A stretch of 64,000 nt of DNA, taken from the NCBI RefSeq assembly GCF_003675325.1, contig NZ_CP033073.1:4340001-4404000 (forward strand), in the 5' to 3' direction. Under the pieces are notes generated by a model, which searched no databases, was not told the origin of the DNA, and saw only the letters and a list, made by a program, of their open reading frames with translations. A program made the translations under genes and the position numbers. Position 1 is the stretch's first letter, and the number at the start of each line of letters is the position of its first letter. Positions 1 through 8,419 of the stretch are shown here, piece by piece. The stretch is from Streptomyces dangxiongensis (GTDB lineage: Bacteria > Actinomycetota > Actinomycetes > Streptomycetales > Streptomycetaceae).

Positions 1-285
1 AGCAGCGTCAAACGACTGACGCTGTACTACTCGCCCATGGTGCGCGACCAGGCGATCAGGCCGAAGTTAACTCCGTCAGCCGACTCACGGATGCTCGGTC
101 GTGGCCATCTGCGGCTGGGCAGCGGACCATGCCTGCGATGCCCCTAGGGGTCTCACTTACGGTCTCGATGTGCACCGATTCCGGTGACGTCCGCCGTCGT
201 CTCTCACGGCCATGAAAGACCACTGACCAGCACTGACTCACGCTCGGCGGACGCCCGTGGATGCTCACGGACGGGCATCGGACAA
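1..285. other. Left-edge sequence, no supportable gene
   Basis: No reading frame here has a convincing start, length and codon bias. Two frames are open from the left edge (stops at 147 and 213) but their translations match nothing I recognise. Because the stretch ends at a partial tRNA gene, I infer it is the inner end of an integrated element, or its decayed remnant, whose main body lies to the left of the window. Confidence 0.4.
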
Positions 286-329
286 CTTGTAATGCGTAGG
301 TCGTCGGTTCGAATCCGACAGGGGGCTCC
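286..329 (+). other. 3' half of tRNA-Thr(TGT), probable attachment-site repeat
   Basis: The sequence reads as an anticodon loop CTTGTAA (anticodon TGT), the 3' strand TGCGT of the anticodon stem, a variable loop, a perfect T-arm (GTCGG-TTCGAAT-CCGAC at 303-319) and the 3' acceptor strand. The 5' half of a tRNA is missing: the bases before 286 do not pair with TGCGT and no D-arm or acceptor 5' strand is present. A 3' tRNA segment of this kind is the normal product of a tyrosine-recombinase element integrating into a tRNA gene, the intact copy being rebuilt at the other end. An annotation program could miss it or call a full tRNA wrongly. Confidence 0.72.
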
Positions 330-332
330 GAG

Positions 333-366
333 AGCCCAGGTGGGACCCCTCCCACCTGGGCTTTTC
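333..366 (+). terminator. Intrinsic terminator of the tRNA locus
   Basis: A perfect 12-bp stem (AGCCCAGGTGGG at 333-344, CCCACCTGGGCT at 351-362) with a 6-nt loop is followed by a short T run. It lies directly behind the tRNA fragment, so it is probably the original tRNA terminator left in place after integration. Confidence 0.85.
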
Positions 367-413
367 CTATGTCCGGACGGTCGGGCCGGGTGGTGTGCCG
401 GGGAGCGCCGGGG

Positions 414-1115
414 ATGTCGATCACGTGCCGGGCGGTGCCGGCGTGGCTGAATCGGTGCATGCGATTTCGGCGGGGTCTGCGCAGGGTGCGGGCGTATGTC
501 CGCGGTGCTCCCGGCACGTACGTGTGGCTGGGGATCCTGTTCGTCACGACGGTCGTCCTGCACCACATGCCGCCGGAGTTCGAGGAGCGTTTCCTGCGGC
601 ACCGGTCGACCAACCTCCACGAGCTGGCGCGCAGCCCGGTGCGGGTGCTCGTGGTGAGCGCGTTGTGGATCGAGGGCGGCGACTGGGTGCCGTACGCCTT
701 CCTGTACACGGTGTTCCACGCGCCGGCCGAGCGGTGGCTGGGGACGCTCCGCTGGCTGGCGGTCTGCGTGCTCGCGCACGTCCTGGCCTCGCTGGTCAGC
801 GAGGGGGTGCTGCTGAGGGCGATCGGGGAGGGACTGGCTCCGCGCTCGGCGGTCGACACCCTGGACATCGGGGTGAGCTACGCGCTGGCGGGGGTGATCG
901 CGGTGGTCGCGTACCGGATCGCGGTGCCCTGGCGGTACGGGTACCTGGTGACGGTGCTCGCCGTGTTCGGGCTGCCGCTGGCGGCCCCCGGCCCGACGTT
1001 CACGGACTTCGGTCACTTCGGGGCCGCGCTGATCGGGCTGGCCTGCTATCCGCTGGTCAGGGGCCGCGGAAAAGCATGGAATCCGAAGGAGACACTGGCC
1101 GGGTTCAGGGGTTAA
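414..1115 (+). CDS. Rhomboid-like integral membrane protein
   Basis: A hydrophobic protein of about 233 residues with roughly six membrane segments. Segment 4 carries G-V-S-Y with a candidate catalytic serine near residue 155, and the last segment carries G-H-F-G-A-A-L-I-G with a candidate histidine near 201, the arrangement of the rhomboid Ser-His dyad. Members cleave within membranes, but actinomycete rhomboid-like proteins are often uncharacterised and may be inactive. The ATG at 369 abuts the terminator hairpin and has no ribosome binding site; I prefer the ATG at 414, which follows GGGG, with the ATG at 459 possible. The next gene starts 10 bp downstream on the same strand. Confidence 0.75.
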   Translation: MSITCRAVPAWLNRCMRFRRGLRRVRAYVRGAPGTYVWLGILFVTTVVLHHMPPEFEERFLRHRSTNLHELARSPVRVLVVSALWIEGGDWVPYAFLYTVFHAPAERWLGTLRWLAVCVLAHVLASLVSEGVLLRAIGEGLAPRSAVDTLDIGVSYALAGVIAVVAYRIAVPWRYGYLVTVLAVFGLPLAAPGPTFTDFGHFGAALIGLACYPLVRGRGKAWNPKETLAGFRG

Positions 1116-1125
1116 CGTCCCGGCC

Positions 1126-2532
1126 ATGAGCAGCTCGGCAAGCAGTGTCGTGAACGGCGGGTTCTCCTTCTGGTACGCGGACGACGGTCTTCCGGCGGTA
1201 CGGGAGCCGCTGTCCGGGGACGCCTCCGCGGACGTCGTCATCGTCGGCGGCGGATACACGGGCCTGTGGACGGCGTACTACCTGAAGAAGGCGGTCCCCT
1301 TCCTGCGGATCACCGTCCTGGAGCAGAAGTTCTGCGGCTACGGCGCCTCCGGCCGCAACGGCGGCTGGCTCTACAACGGCATCGCGGGCCGGGACCGGTA
1401 CGCGAAGCTGCACGGCCGTGAGGCCGCCGTGCGCCTGCAGAAGGCGATGAACCACACCGTGGCCGAGGTCGTCGCGGTGGCCGGCGCGGAGGGCATCGAC
1501 GCCGATGTGCACCGGGGCGGTGTGCTGGAAGTGGCGACCACACCGGCCCAGTTGGCGCGGCTGAGGGCCTTCCACGAACACGAGCTGGCGTACGGCGAGA
1601 CGGACCGGGAGCTGTACGGCGCCCGGGAGACGGCCGAGCGGATCAGGGTCGCGGACGCGGTCGGCTCGGCCTGGACCCCGCACGGGGCCCGGCTGCACCC
1701 GGTGAAGCTGGTCAAGGGGCTCGCGGCGGTGGTGGAGGCGCTCGGCGTGACCGTCCACGAGTCGACACCGGTGACGGAGATCCGGCCCAAGCACGCCGTG
1801 ACCCCGTACGGCACCGTCCGCGCTCCCTACGTCCTGCGCTGCACCGAGGGCTTCACGGCCTCCCTCAAGGGCCAGAAGCGGACCTGGCTGCCGATGAACT
1901 CGTCCATGATCGCCACCGAGCCGCTGACCGGGGAGCAGTGGGCGGCGATCGGCTGGGACGGCCGGGAGACCCTCGGCGACATGGCCCACGCCTACATGTA
2001 CGCCCAGCGCACCGCCGACGACCGGATCGCGCTCGGCGGGCGCGGGGTGCCGTACCGCTTCGGCTCGCGCACCGACAACGACGGCCGCACCCAGGAGGCG
2101 ACCGTCGAGGCCCTGCGCGAGATCCTCACCCGCTTCTTCCCGGCCCTGGCGGGCACGCGGGTGGCCCACGCCTGGTCGGGGGTGCTGGGCGTCCCGCGCG
2201 ACTGGTGCGCCACGGTCACCCTGGACCGCTCCACCGGTCTCGGCTGGGCGGGCGGCTACGTCGGCTCCGGCGTCGCCACCGCCAACCTGGCCGCCCGCAC
2301 CCTGCGCGACCTGGTCCAGCAGGACTCCGGCCAGGGCGGCCGCACCGAACTGACCGACCTGCCCTGGGTGAACCACAAGGTCCGCAGGTGGGAGCCGGAA
2401 CCCTTCCGCTGGCTCGGCGTCCAGGGCATGTACGCCACCTACCGCGCCGCCGACCGGCGCGAACGCCTCCACCCCGGCATGGAGTCCTCGCGCCTGGCCA
2501 AGGTGGCCGACCGGGTGGCGGGACGGCACTGA
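1126..2532 (+). CDS. FAD-dependent amine/amino-acid oxidoreductase (DAO family)
   Basis: 468 residues with an N-terminal Rossmann dinucleotide motif (VVIVGGGYTGLWTA, glycines at about 41-46) and an acidic residue (Glu66) ending the second strand to bind the FAD ribose, followed by C-G-Y-G-A-S-G-R-N-G-G. This is the DAO/gamma-glutamylputrescine-oxidase branch, which oxidises amines or amino acids with FAD. The substrate cannot be read from sequence. A GNAT gene of the polyamine-acetyltransferase type follows 32 bp later on the same strand, so a polyamine-related role is reasonable inference only. Cytoplasmic: no signal peptide. Confidence 0.85.
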   Translation: MSSSASSVVNGGFSFWYADDGLPAVREPLSGDASADVVIVGGGYTGLWTAYYLKKAVPFLRITVLEQKFCGYGASGRNGGWLYNGIAGRDRYAKLHGREAAVRLQKAMNHTVAEVVAVAGAEGIDADVHRGGVLEVATTPAQLARLRAFHEHELAYGETDRELYGARETAERIRVADAVGSAWTPHGARLHPVKLVKGLAAVVEALGVTVHESTPVTEIRPKHAVTPYGTVRAPYVLRCTEGFTASLKGQKRTWLPMNSSMIATEPLTGEQWAAIGWDGRETLGDMAHAYMYAQRTADDRIALGGRGVPYRFGSRTDNDGRTQEATVEALREILTRFFPALAGTRVAHAWSGVLGVPRDWCATVTLDRSTGLGWAGGYVGSGVATANLAARTLRDLVQQDSGQGGRTELTDLPWVNHKVRRWEPEPFRWLGVQGMYATYRAADRRERLHPGMESSRLAKVADRVAGRH

Positions 2533-2564
2533 GACCCGGGGGACCGGCCGGTCAACCTCCCCCC

Positions 2565-3047
2565 ATGATTCGTGCCGCGATCCCCGCCGACGTCCCCGTC
2601 ATCCACGCCCTCGTCCGTGAGCTGGCCGAGCACGAGAGGTCGCTGGAGGAGGTGCGGGCCGGTGCCGAGCAGTTGCGGGAGGCGCTGTTCGGGGAGCGGC
2701 CGGCCGCCTTCGCGCACCTGGCCGTGGACGACGCGAGCGGCGAGCCGGTCGGCTTCGCGCTGTGGTTCCTGAACTTCTCCACGTGGCGCGGGGTGCACGG
2801 CATCTATCTGGAGGACCACTACGTCCGTCCCTCCGCGCGCGGCGGCGGGCACGGCCGGGCCCTGCTGGCCGAGCTGGCGCGCATCTGCGTGGAGCGCGGT
2901 TACGAGCGGCTGGAGTGGTCGGTGCTGAACTGGAACCGGCCCGCGATCGGCTTCTACGAGGCGCTCGGCGCCCGCCCGCGGGACGAGTGGACGGTGTACC
3001 GGCTGACGGACGGGGCGCTGGCGGGGCTCGCCGGGCCGGCCCGCTGA
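2565..3047 (+). CDS. GNAT N-acetyltransferase, diamine (SSAT-like) type
   Basis: 160 residues covering a full GNAT fold. The stretch GIYLEDHYVRP followed by S-A-R-G-G-G-H-G-R-A-L-L is strand 4 plus the acetyl-CoA pyrophosphate loop, and WNRPAIGFYEALGA is the conserved C-terminal part. These match the spermidine/spermine (SSAT-like) subgroup better than ribosomal-protein acetyltransferases. It probably shares a transcript with the upstream FAD oxidase (32-bp gap). Start is ATG at 2565. Confidence 0.85.
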   Translation: MIRAAIPADVPVIHALVRELAEHERSLEEVRAGAEQLREALFGERPAAFAHLAVDDASGEPVGFALWFLNFSTWRGVHGIYLEDHYVRPSARGGGHGRALLAELARICVERGYERLEWSVLNWNRPAIGFYEALGARPRDEWTVYRLTDGALAGLAGPAR

Positions 3048-3358
3048 GCCGCGCTGCCGCCCGGGCCGCCAGGTCGGTCGGGCCCAGGTCCGACAGGTGT
3101 CCGGCGCGGGCGAGCCCGTCGGCCCGGGTCCCGTCGGGTCCGGCCGGGAACCGCCCCTTGAACAGCCGTTCCCCGGCCGGCGCGAGGGCCGGGTCCCGCG
3201 CCGTGCACCGCTCCAGCCGGCCGGGGGCGTCCAGGCCGCCCACGGCGAAGGCGGCCCCGCGCCGGACGCGCGGGGCGAGGTCTCGCTGTCGCTGTCGCTC
3301 GCTGCCCGGTGTCTCCCGGTCAGGGGTGGTTGTCAGTGGCGGGGTGCAGCATGGGGGG
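3048..3358. other. Intergenic, no gene supported
   Basis: This 311-bp stretch has a weak open frame on the minus strand (about 3240 to 3050) that runs on into the shadow of the acetyltransferase gene and matches no family I know. It also contains three tandem TCGCTG hexamers at about 3284-3303. No terminator or RNA gene is evident. Confidence 0.35.
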
Positions 3359-4051
3359 ATGGTGAGACGAGCGGCGGGTGGCGGGCCGGCGGAGCGGGCA
3401 GGGGTGCGGGGGGCGCGGCGGCCGGAGGTGCGGCTGCCGGACCTGGAGCCGTGGGGCGCGTTGGAGTTGGAGCCGGACGGTGACTATGACGGGCTGGAGT
3501 TCAGGGAGCTGGACCTGGCCGGGCAGGACGGCATGGGCGCCCGGTTCATGGACTGCGCGCTGACGGGCTGCGTGGTGGACGGCACGGCGCTGGGCCGGGC
3601 TCGCGTGCTGGACTCGGTGCTGACCGGGCTGCGGGGTGTCGGCACGCAGCTCGCCGAGGCCTCGTTCCGCGATGTGGAGCTGGCCGACGCGCGCCTGGGC
3701 GGTACCCAGATGCACGGCGCGGTGCTGGAACGGGTCGTGATCCGCGGCGGCAAGATCGACTATTTGAACCTCCGCGAGGCCCGCCTCAAGGACGTCGTCT
3801 TCGAGTCCTGCGTCCTGGTGGAGCCGGACTTCGCCGGCGCGCGGCTGGAGCGGGTGGAGTTCACCGACTGCGCGCTGCGGGGCGCCGACTTCGGTGGCGC
3901 GACCCTGAAGGACGTGGACCTGCGCGGTGCCGCCCCCCTGGAGGTGGCCCGGGGCCTGGACCGCCTCTCCGGTGCGGTCATCAGCACCGGTCAGCTCCTG
4001 GACCTGGCTCCCGCGCTGGCGGCAGGGCTGGGGATCAGGGTGGAGGGCTGA
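3359..4051 (+). CDS. Pentapeptide-repeat protein
   Basis: 230 residues. From about residue 45 on, the sequence is a run of pentapeptide-like repeats (A/C-x-L/F-x-x: FRELDLAGQD, ARFMDCALTG, ASFRDVELAD, ARLGGTQMHG, ADFGGATLKD) expected to form a right-handed quadrilateral beta helix. Family members include the DNA-mimic topoisomerase protectors Qnr/MfpA, but the function of most actinomycete members is unknown. The first 30 residues are basic and low in complexity. The ATG at 3359 is preceded by a G-rich stretch; the immediately following GTG could also serve. Confidence 0.8.
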   Translation: MVRRAAGGGPAERAGVRGARRPEVRLPDLEPWGALELEPDGDYDGLEFRELDLAGQDGMGARFMDCALTGCVVDGTALGRARVLDSVLTGLRGVGTQLAEASFRDVELADARLGGTQMHGAVLERVVIRGGKIDYLNLREARLKDVVFESCVLVEPDFAGARLERVEFTDCALRGADFGGATLKDVDLRGAAPLEVARGLDRLSGAVISTGQLLDLAPALAAGLGIRVEG

Positions 4052-4068
4052 GCCGCCGAGCCGCTATG

Positions 4069-4569
4069 TCACGGCACCCGCGGGAAGCGGGCCTGGAGGG
4101 TCCACAGCGCCGGGTTCTCCGCCAGGTCCTCGTGGAGGTCGGTGAGGTCCGCGATCAGGTCGTGCAGGAAGTCGCGGGCCTCGCGCCGGAGTTCGGTGTG
4201 GGCGAAGCTCAGCGGGGACTCCTCGGCCGGCTGCCAGTCCGAGGTGATGTCGACCCAGCCGAAGCGGCGCTCGAAGAGCAGCGCGTCGCTGGACTCGGTG
4301 AAGTCCAGTTCGGCCCGCTGGGGGCGGGCGGCGCGGGAGCCCATCGGGTCCTGGTCCAGCCGCTCCACGATGTCGCACAGCGCCCACGCGAAGTCCAGCA
4401 CCGGCACCCATCCCCAGGCTGTGGACAGCTCCCGGTCCGTCTCGGTGTCCGCCAGGTACACGTCCCCGCAGAACAGGTCGTGCCGCAGCGCGTGGACGTC
4501 CGCGCGGCGGTAGTCGGTCTGCGGCGGGTCCGGGAACCGGTTGGAGAGGGCGTAGCCGATGTCGAGCAC
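4069..4569 (-). CDS. Conserved hypothetical protein, convergent to pentapeptide gene
   Basis: About 166 residues from a GTG at 4569, or 190 from an ATG at 4641. It is rich in acidic residues and tryptophan and has no signal peptide, membrane segment or catalytic motif I recognise; it resembles small actinomycete domain-of-unknown-function proteins. The start is uncertain: the ATG at 4641 overlaps, in the palindrome ACATGT, the start codon of the divergent peptidase gene, whereas the GTG leaves a 70-bp divergent promoter space. Neither has a strong ribosome binding site. Confidence 0.6.
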   Translation of the reverse strand: MLDIGYALSNRFPDPPQTDYRRADVHALRHDLFCGDVYLADTETDRELSTAWGWVPVLDFAWALCDIVERLDQDPMGSRAARPQRAELDFTESSDALLFERRFGWVDITSDWQPAEESPLSFAHTELRREARDFLHDLIADLTDLHEDLAENPALWTLQARFPRVP

Positions 4570-4639
4570 GGAAGAGATGGTGTCACGCCGGTCCGCCCGG
4601 CCCGCCTGCGGTGCGTCCCGCCAGCCTAGGATCACTGAC

Positions 4640-6031
4640 ATGTCCAGATCCGTGCGCCTTGTCCCGGCCGTCGCCGCCCTTCTCCTCCTCGCCGCCACCG
4701 GCACCGCGTGCGACGGCGGCGCGCGGGGCACCGCGGGCGGATCCGGCGTGCATGACCCGTACTTCCCCGACGCCGGCAACGGCGGCTACGACGTCGGCCA
4801 CTACGCCCTCACGCTGGACTACACCCCGCACACCCGGCACCTCACCGGTACGGCGGTCATCACCGCCCGGGCCACCCAGGACCTGTCCGCGTTCGACCTG
4901 GACCTGGCCGGACTGCACGTCGACTCGGTCACCGTCGAGGGCAGGGGCGCCGGCTGGAGCCGCAGCGGTCAGGAACTCACCGTCCGCCCGCACGACGGAC
5001 TCAGCGACGGCGAGACGTTCCGCACGACCGTGCGCTACTCGGGCACCCCGCGCACCCTCACCGACCCCGACGGCTCCAAGGAGGGGTGGCTGCCCACCGC
5101 CGACGGCACCCTCGGCCTCGGCGAACCGGTCGGCTCCATGGCCTGGTTCCCCGGCAACCACCACCCTGCCGACAAGGCGTCCTACGACATCACCGTCACC
5201 GTGCCGAAGGGTCTCCAGGCCGTGTCCAACGGCGAGCTGACGGACCGGAGCACGAAGGGCGGCCGTACGGCCTACCACTGGCACACCGCCCAGCCCATGG
5301 CGAGCTACCTCGCCACCGTCGCCGTCGGCCACTACGACATCGCCCGCACCACCGGCCCGCACGGCCTGCCCGTCGTCACCGCGGTCGATCCCCACCAGGC
5401 CGGGGCCGCCGCCGGGGTGCTCGCGAAGATCCCCGCGATCATCGAGTGGGAGGAGACCAACTTCGGGCCGTACCCCTTCTCCTCGACCGGCGCGATCGTC
5501 GACCGCCCGGACGACGCCGGGTACGCCCTGGAGACCCAGACGCGGCCCGTCTTCCCCGGCGCCCCCGACACCTCCACCCTCGTGCACGAACTCGCCCACC
5601 AGTGGTACGGCGACTCGGTCACCCCCGAGTCCTGGCGGGACATGTGGCTCAACGAGGGATTCGCCACCTACGCGGAGTGGCTGTACAAGGAGGACCACGG
5701 CGGCCCCAGCACCCGGGAGACCTTCACCCGCTACTACGACGGGGACCACGAGCAGATCTGGGCCTTCCCGCCGGCGAAGCCGTCCAGCGCCGCGCACATC
5801 TCCGACAGCCCCGTCTACGAACGCGGCGCGATGGTCCTGGAGAAGATCCGCCGCACGACCGGCGACGACACCTTCTACGACATCATCCAGGGCTGGGCCG
5901 CCGCACACCGCCACGGCACCGCGAGCACCGCCGAGTTCACCGCGTACGTGGAGAAGAAGGCCCCGGACAAGGACTTCGGCGAGATCTGGAAGGACTGGCT
6001 GTACGGCGACGGCAAGCCGCGCCACCCCTGA
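4640..6031 (+). CDS. M1-family zinc metallopeptidase, lipoprotein
   Basis: 463 residues. The N-terminus is a lipoprotein signal peptide (MSRSVRLVPAVAALLLLAA then TGTAC), so the enzyme is exported and membrane-anchored through the cysteine. The zinc site is intact: His316-Glu317-x-x-His320 in V-H-E-L-A-H-Q-W-Y-G, and Glu339 in WLNEGFATYAE as the third ligand. The exopeptidase-type segment G-Y-A-L-E-T-Q lies about 25 residues upstream, and VYERGAM supplies the catalytic tyrosine region. At about 460 residues it is a short M1 enzyme lacking the long C-terminal helical domain of PepN. The ATG at 4640 has AGGA 8 nt upstream. Confidence 0.9.
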   Translation: MSRSVRLVPAVAALLLLAATGTACDGGARGTAGGSGVHDPYFPDAGNGGYDVGHYALTLDYTPHTRHLTGTAVITARATQDLSAFDLDLAGLHVDSVTVEGRGAGWSRSGQELTVRPHDGLSDGETFRTTVRYSGTPRTLTDPDGSKEGWLPTADGTLGLGEPVGSMAWFPGNHHPADKASYDITVTVPKGLQAVSNGELTDRSTKGGRTAYHWHTAQPMASYLATVAVGHYDIARTTGPHGLPVVTAVDPHQAGAAAGVLAKIPAIIEWEETNFGPYPFSSTGAIVDRPDDAGYALETQTRPVFPGAPDTSTLVHELAHQWYGDSVTPESWRDMWLNEGFATYAEWLYKEDHGGPSTRETFTRYYDGDHEQIWAFPPAKPSSAAHISDSPVYERGAMVLEKIRRTTGDDTFYDIIQGWAAAHRHGTASTAEFTAYVEKKAPDKDFGEIWKDWLYGDGKPRHP

Positions 6032-6104
6032 CGGTGCGGGCCGGCGGCGTGCGCCCGGGAAGGACGCCGCCGCCGGTCCCTGCCCGGCGGACGTGGTGTC
6101 TGCG

Positions 6105-6680
6105 TCAGACGTTCACGCCGAAGTCCTGGGCGATGCCCACCAGGCCCGAGGCGTAACCCTGGCCCACCGCGCGGAACTTCCACTCCGCGCCGTTGCGGTA
6201 CAGCTCGCCGAAGACCATGGCCGTCTCGGTGGCCGCGTCCTCCGACAGGTCGTAACGCGCGATCTCGGCGCCGCCGGCCTGGTTGACGATGCGGATGTAG
6301 GCGTTGCGGACCTGGCCGAAGTTCTGGCCGCGGTTCTCGGCGTCGTAGATGGAGACCGGGAAGACGATCTTGTCGATGTCGGCCTGGAGCGCGGCCAGGT
6401 TGACGTTGATCGCCTCGTCGTCGCCGGAGCCCTCACCCGTACGGTTGTCGCCCGTGTGGACGATGGAGTTGTCCGGGGTCTGCTTGTTGTTGAAGAAGAC
6501 GAAGTGGGCGTCCGAGTAGACCTTGCCCTCCGTGTTGACCGCGATCGCGGAGGCGTCCAGGTCGAAGTCCGTGCCGGTGGTGGTGCGGACGTCCCAGCCG
6601 AGGCCCACGGTGACGGCGGTCAGGCCCGGAGCCTCCTTGGTGAGCGAGACGTTGCCACCCTTGGACAGGCTTACAGCCAT
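6105..6680 (-). CDS. TerD-family protein
   Basis: 191 residues comprising one complete TerD domain: [13 protein letters not shown] at the N-terminus, the calcium-site acidic segments D-F-D-L-D-A-S-A (about 38-45) and [10 protein letters not shown] (about 84-93), and a C-terminal [21 protein letters not shown]. TerD proteins bind calcium and occur in tellurite/stress clusters; Streptomyces has several stand-alone copies linked to development and stress. No other ter genes are adjacent. Start ATG at 6680 is preceded by GGAAGGGA. Confidence 0.9.
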   Translation of the reverse strand: MAVSLSKGGNVSLTKEAPGLTAVTVGLGWDVRTTTGTDFDLDASAIAVNTEGKVYSDAHFVFFNNKQTPDNSIVHTGDNRTGEGSGDDEAINVNLAALQADIDKIVFPVSIYDAENRGQNFGQVRNAYIRIVNQAGGAEIARYDLSEDAATETAMVFGELYRNGAEWKFRAVGQGYASGLVGIAQDFGVNV

Positions 6681-6854
6681 GTTGGGAGTCCCTTCCCTAG
6701 ATACCCGTGCATACGTGCACATCTGTGCCGACGAAGCTACCGTCACCCGGAACAACGTCGAGGGGGGTCCCGCCGGTTCCGGGTCCCTTTACCTTTTTTA
6801 CCGAACCGGATATCCAGGTGACGCACACCCCGCGGGTCCGGGAACATGGCATAC

Positions 6855-7283
6855 ATGTCCGGGCCCTACCTCATCCGCGGCTCGGTCTCGCTTCCCGAGG
6901 CCGAGCTGACGTGGCGTTTCTCCAGGTCCTCCGGGCCCGGCGGACAGCACGTCAACACCAGCGACTCACAGGTGGAGCTGCGCTTCGACCTCGCCGGCAC
7001 CGAGGCGCTGCCGCCGGTGTGGAAGGAGCGGGCGCTCCAGCGGCTCGCCGGCCGCCTCGTCGACGGGGTGCTGTCCGTACGGGCCTCCGAGCACCGCTCC
7101 CAGTGGCGCAACCGCGAGGCCGCCGCCGTACGGCTGGCCGCCCTCCTCGCGGAGGCCACCGCGCCGCCGCCGAAGCCCCGCAGGCCGACGCGCATCCCGC
7201 GCGGCATCAACGAACGCCGGCTGCGGGAGAAGAAACAGCGCGCCCAGACCAAGCGGGGACGCACGGGCCGGGACTGGGGTTAG
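6855..7283 (+). CDS. arfB: ArfB/YaeJ-type peptidyl-tRNA hydrolase (ribosome rescue)
   Basis: 142 residues: a release-factor catalytic domain with the GGQ motif (RSSGPGGQHVNT, GGQ near 29-31) and no codon-recognition domain, followed by a long basic tail (RRPTRIPRGINERR, then EKKQRAQTKRGRTGR) of the kind that enters the empty mRNA channel. It is expected to hydrolyse peptidyl-tRNA on ribosomes stalled without a stop codon. I chose the ATG at 6855 because GGGAA lies about 9 nt upstream; the ATG at 6846 is too close to it. Confidence 0.88.
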   Translation: MSGPYLIRGSVSLPEAELTWRFSRSSGPGGQHVNTSDSQVELRFDLAGTEALPPVWKERALQRLAGRLVDGVLSVRASEHRSQWRNREAAAVRLAALLAEATAPPPKPRRPTRIPRGINERRLREKKQRAQTKRGRTGRDWG

Positions 7284-7322
7284 CCGGCCTCCTGCCGCAC
7301 CGGCCGGCCCCCGCCACGACCG

Positions 7323-7781
7323 TCACAGGTCCAACACGCCCACCGTCTGGTCCCCGCTCGTCTCGCCGGTCTTCCGGAAGCCCAGGCGGAGGTAGAAGTC
7401 CTCGGGGCCCGTCGGGCCGGGGTGCCAGGTGACGTGGAGTTCCCTGCCGCCGCGGCGGCGGATCTCCGCGGCCACCGAGCCGACGGCGAAGCGGCCGTAC
7501 CCGCGGCCCTGGGCGTCCGCCGCGATGTTCAGCCGCCACAGCCCCGAGCGGTGCAGGCTGCCGTCGCGGTGCCAGTCGATGCCGAAGAAGGCCATGAGGA
7601 AGCCGACCGTGCGGTCGCCGTCGACGATCAGACGGGGCCAGGCGACACCGGCGGGATGGACGTACGCCTCGGCGAGGGAGGTGACGACGGGACTGACGGC
7701 GTGTTCCTGCCCGGGGCGGACGCGGATGCCCACGGCGGTGTCGAGGTTCTCCGGTGTCACTTCTTCAAGGCGCGGTGTCAT
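7323..7781 (-). CDS. GNAT N-acetyltransferase
   Basis: 152 residues. The acetyl-CoA loop is seen as A-D-A-Q-G-R-G-Y-G-R, followed by an amphipathic helix, and the C-terminus has F-Y-L-R-L-G-F-R-K-T-G-E. It resembles the polyamine-type GNATs (SpeG/PaiA-like) but substrate is unknown. It converges with arfB, with no strong terminator in the 39-bp gap. Confidence 0.8.
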   Translation of the reverse strand: MTPRLEEVTPENLDTAVGIRVRPGQEHAVSPVVTSLAEAYVHPAGVAWPRLIVDGDRTVGFLMAFFGIDWHRDGSLHRSGLWRLNIAADAQGRGYGRFAVGSVAAEIRRRGGRELHVTWHPGPTGPEDFYLRLGFRKTGETSGDQTVGVLDL

Positions 7782-7846
7782 CCCCGCACCCTAGGCATTC
7801 CCTTTTCCCCGGGCGATGGGATTACGGGGGCGGCGGAATACCGGGC

Positions 7847-8419
7847 TCAGTCCAGTTGCCGGTATCGGCCGCGGAAGTACAGCAGCGGGCCGCCCTCCGC
7901 GCTGGGCACCCGCGCCGTGAGGACCCGGCCGACGACCAGGGTGTGGTCCCCGGCGGCCACCCGCTGCTCGGTACGGCACTCCAGGGTGGCCAGCGCGCCC
8001 CCGGCCAGCGGGGCGCCGGTGGCCTCGCCGCGGACGTAGGGGATGTCCTCGAAGAGCAGCCGGTCGCTGATGCGGCCCTTCATGGCGAAGCGGCCGGCGA
8101 TGTGCCGCTGGCTCTCGGTGAGGACCGACACCGCCCACAGCGGCTGCTCGGCCAGCAGGTCGTCCATGCGGGAGCCCTCGCGCAGGCTGACCAGGACCAG
8201 CGGCGGATCGAGGGAGACCGACATGAAGGCCGTGGCGGTCATGCCGACGTCCTCCACGCCCGGCGCGTCGGGGTCGTCCGGATCGAGCGGCGGTTCCTGC
8301 GCGGTGACCAGCACCACGCCCGCGGCCAGCCGGGACATGGCGGCCCGGAACTCGTCGTTGCTCACCCCCTCAGCATGCCCGGGAGGCAGGGGGGTGATGG
8401 GTGAGGGAGTTTTCAGCAC
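7847..8419 (-). CDS. Flavin reductase-domain protein
   Basis: 190 residues from GTG at 8419. The domain SRLAAGVVLVTAQE...GMTATAFMSVSLDPPLVLVSLREGSRM is the FMN-binding split barrel of flavin reductase / DIM6-NTAB proteins, which supply reduced FMN to monooxygenases or act as flavoprotein oxidoreductases. No partner monooxygenase is adjacent. A second GTG at 8365 (V-S-N-D-E-F) lies directly after GAGGGG and could be the true start, since the 18 preceding residues are proline-rich and carry no domain. Confidence 0.85.
   Translation of the reverse strand: MLKTPSPITPLPPGHAEGVSNDEFRAAMSRLAAGVVLVTAQEPPLDPDDPDAPGVEDVGMTATAFMSVSLDPPLVLVSLREGSRMDDLLAEQPLWAVSVLTESQRHIAGRFAMKGRISDRLLFEDIPYVRGEATGAPLAGGALATLECRTEQRVAAGDHTLVVGRVLTARVPSAEGGPLLYFRGRYRQLD

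Noticed and set aside
56..868. Long minus-strand open frame with PPVGFEPTTYALQ-like sequence
   Set aside because: This motif is the well-known antisense translation of a tRNA 3' end; the rest is the shadow of the rhomboid-like gene.
3097..3483. Plus-strand ORF of 128 codons before the pentapeptide gene
   Set aside because: Low-complexity Gly/Pro/Arg translation, no family match, overlaps the real gene in another frame.
6105..6680. Tellurite-resistance operon
   Set aside because: Only one terD-type gene is present; no terA/B/C/Z neighbours, so it is a stand-alone family member.
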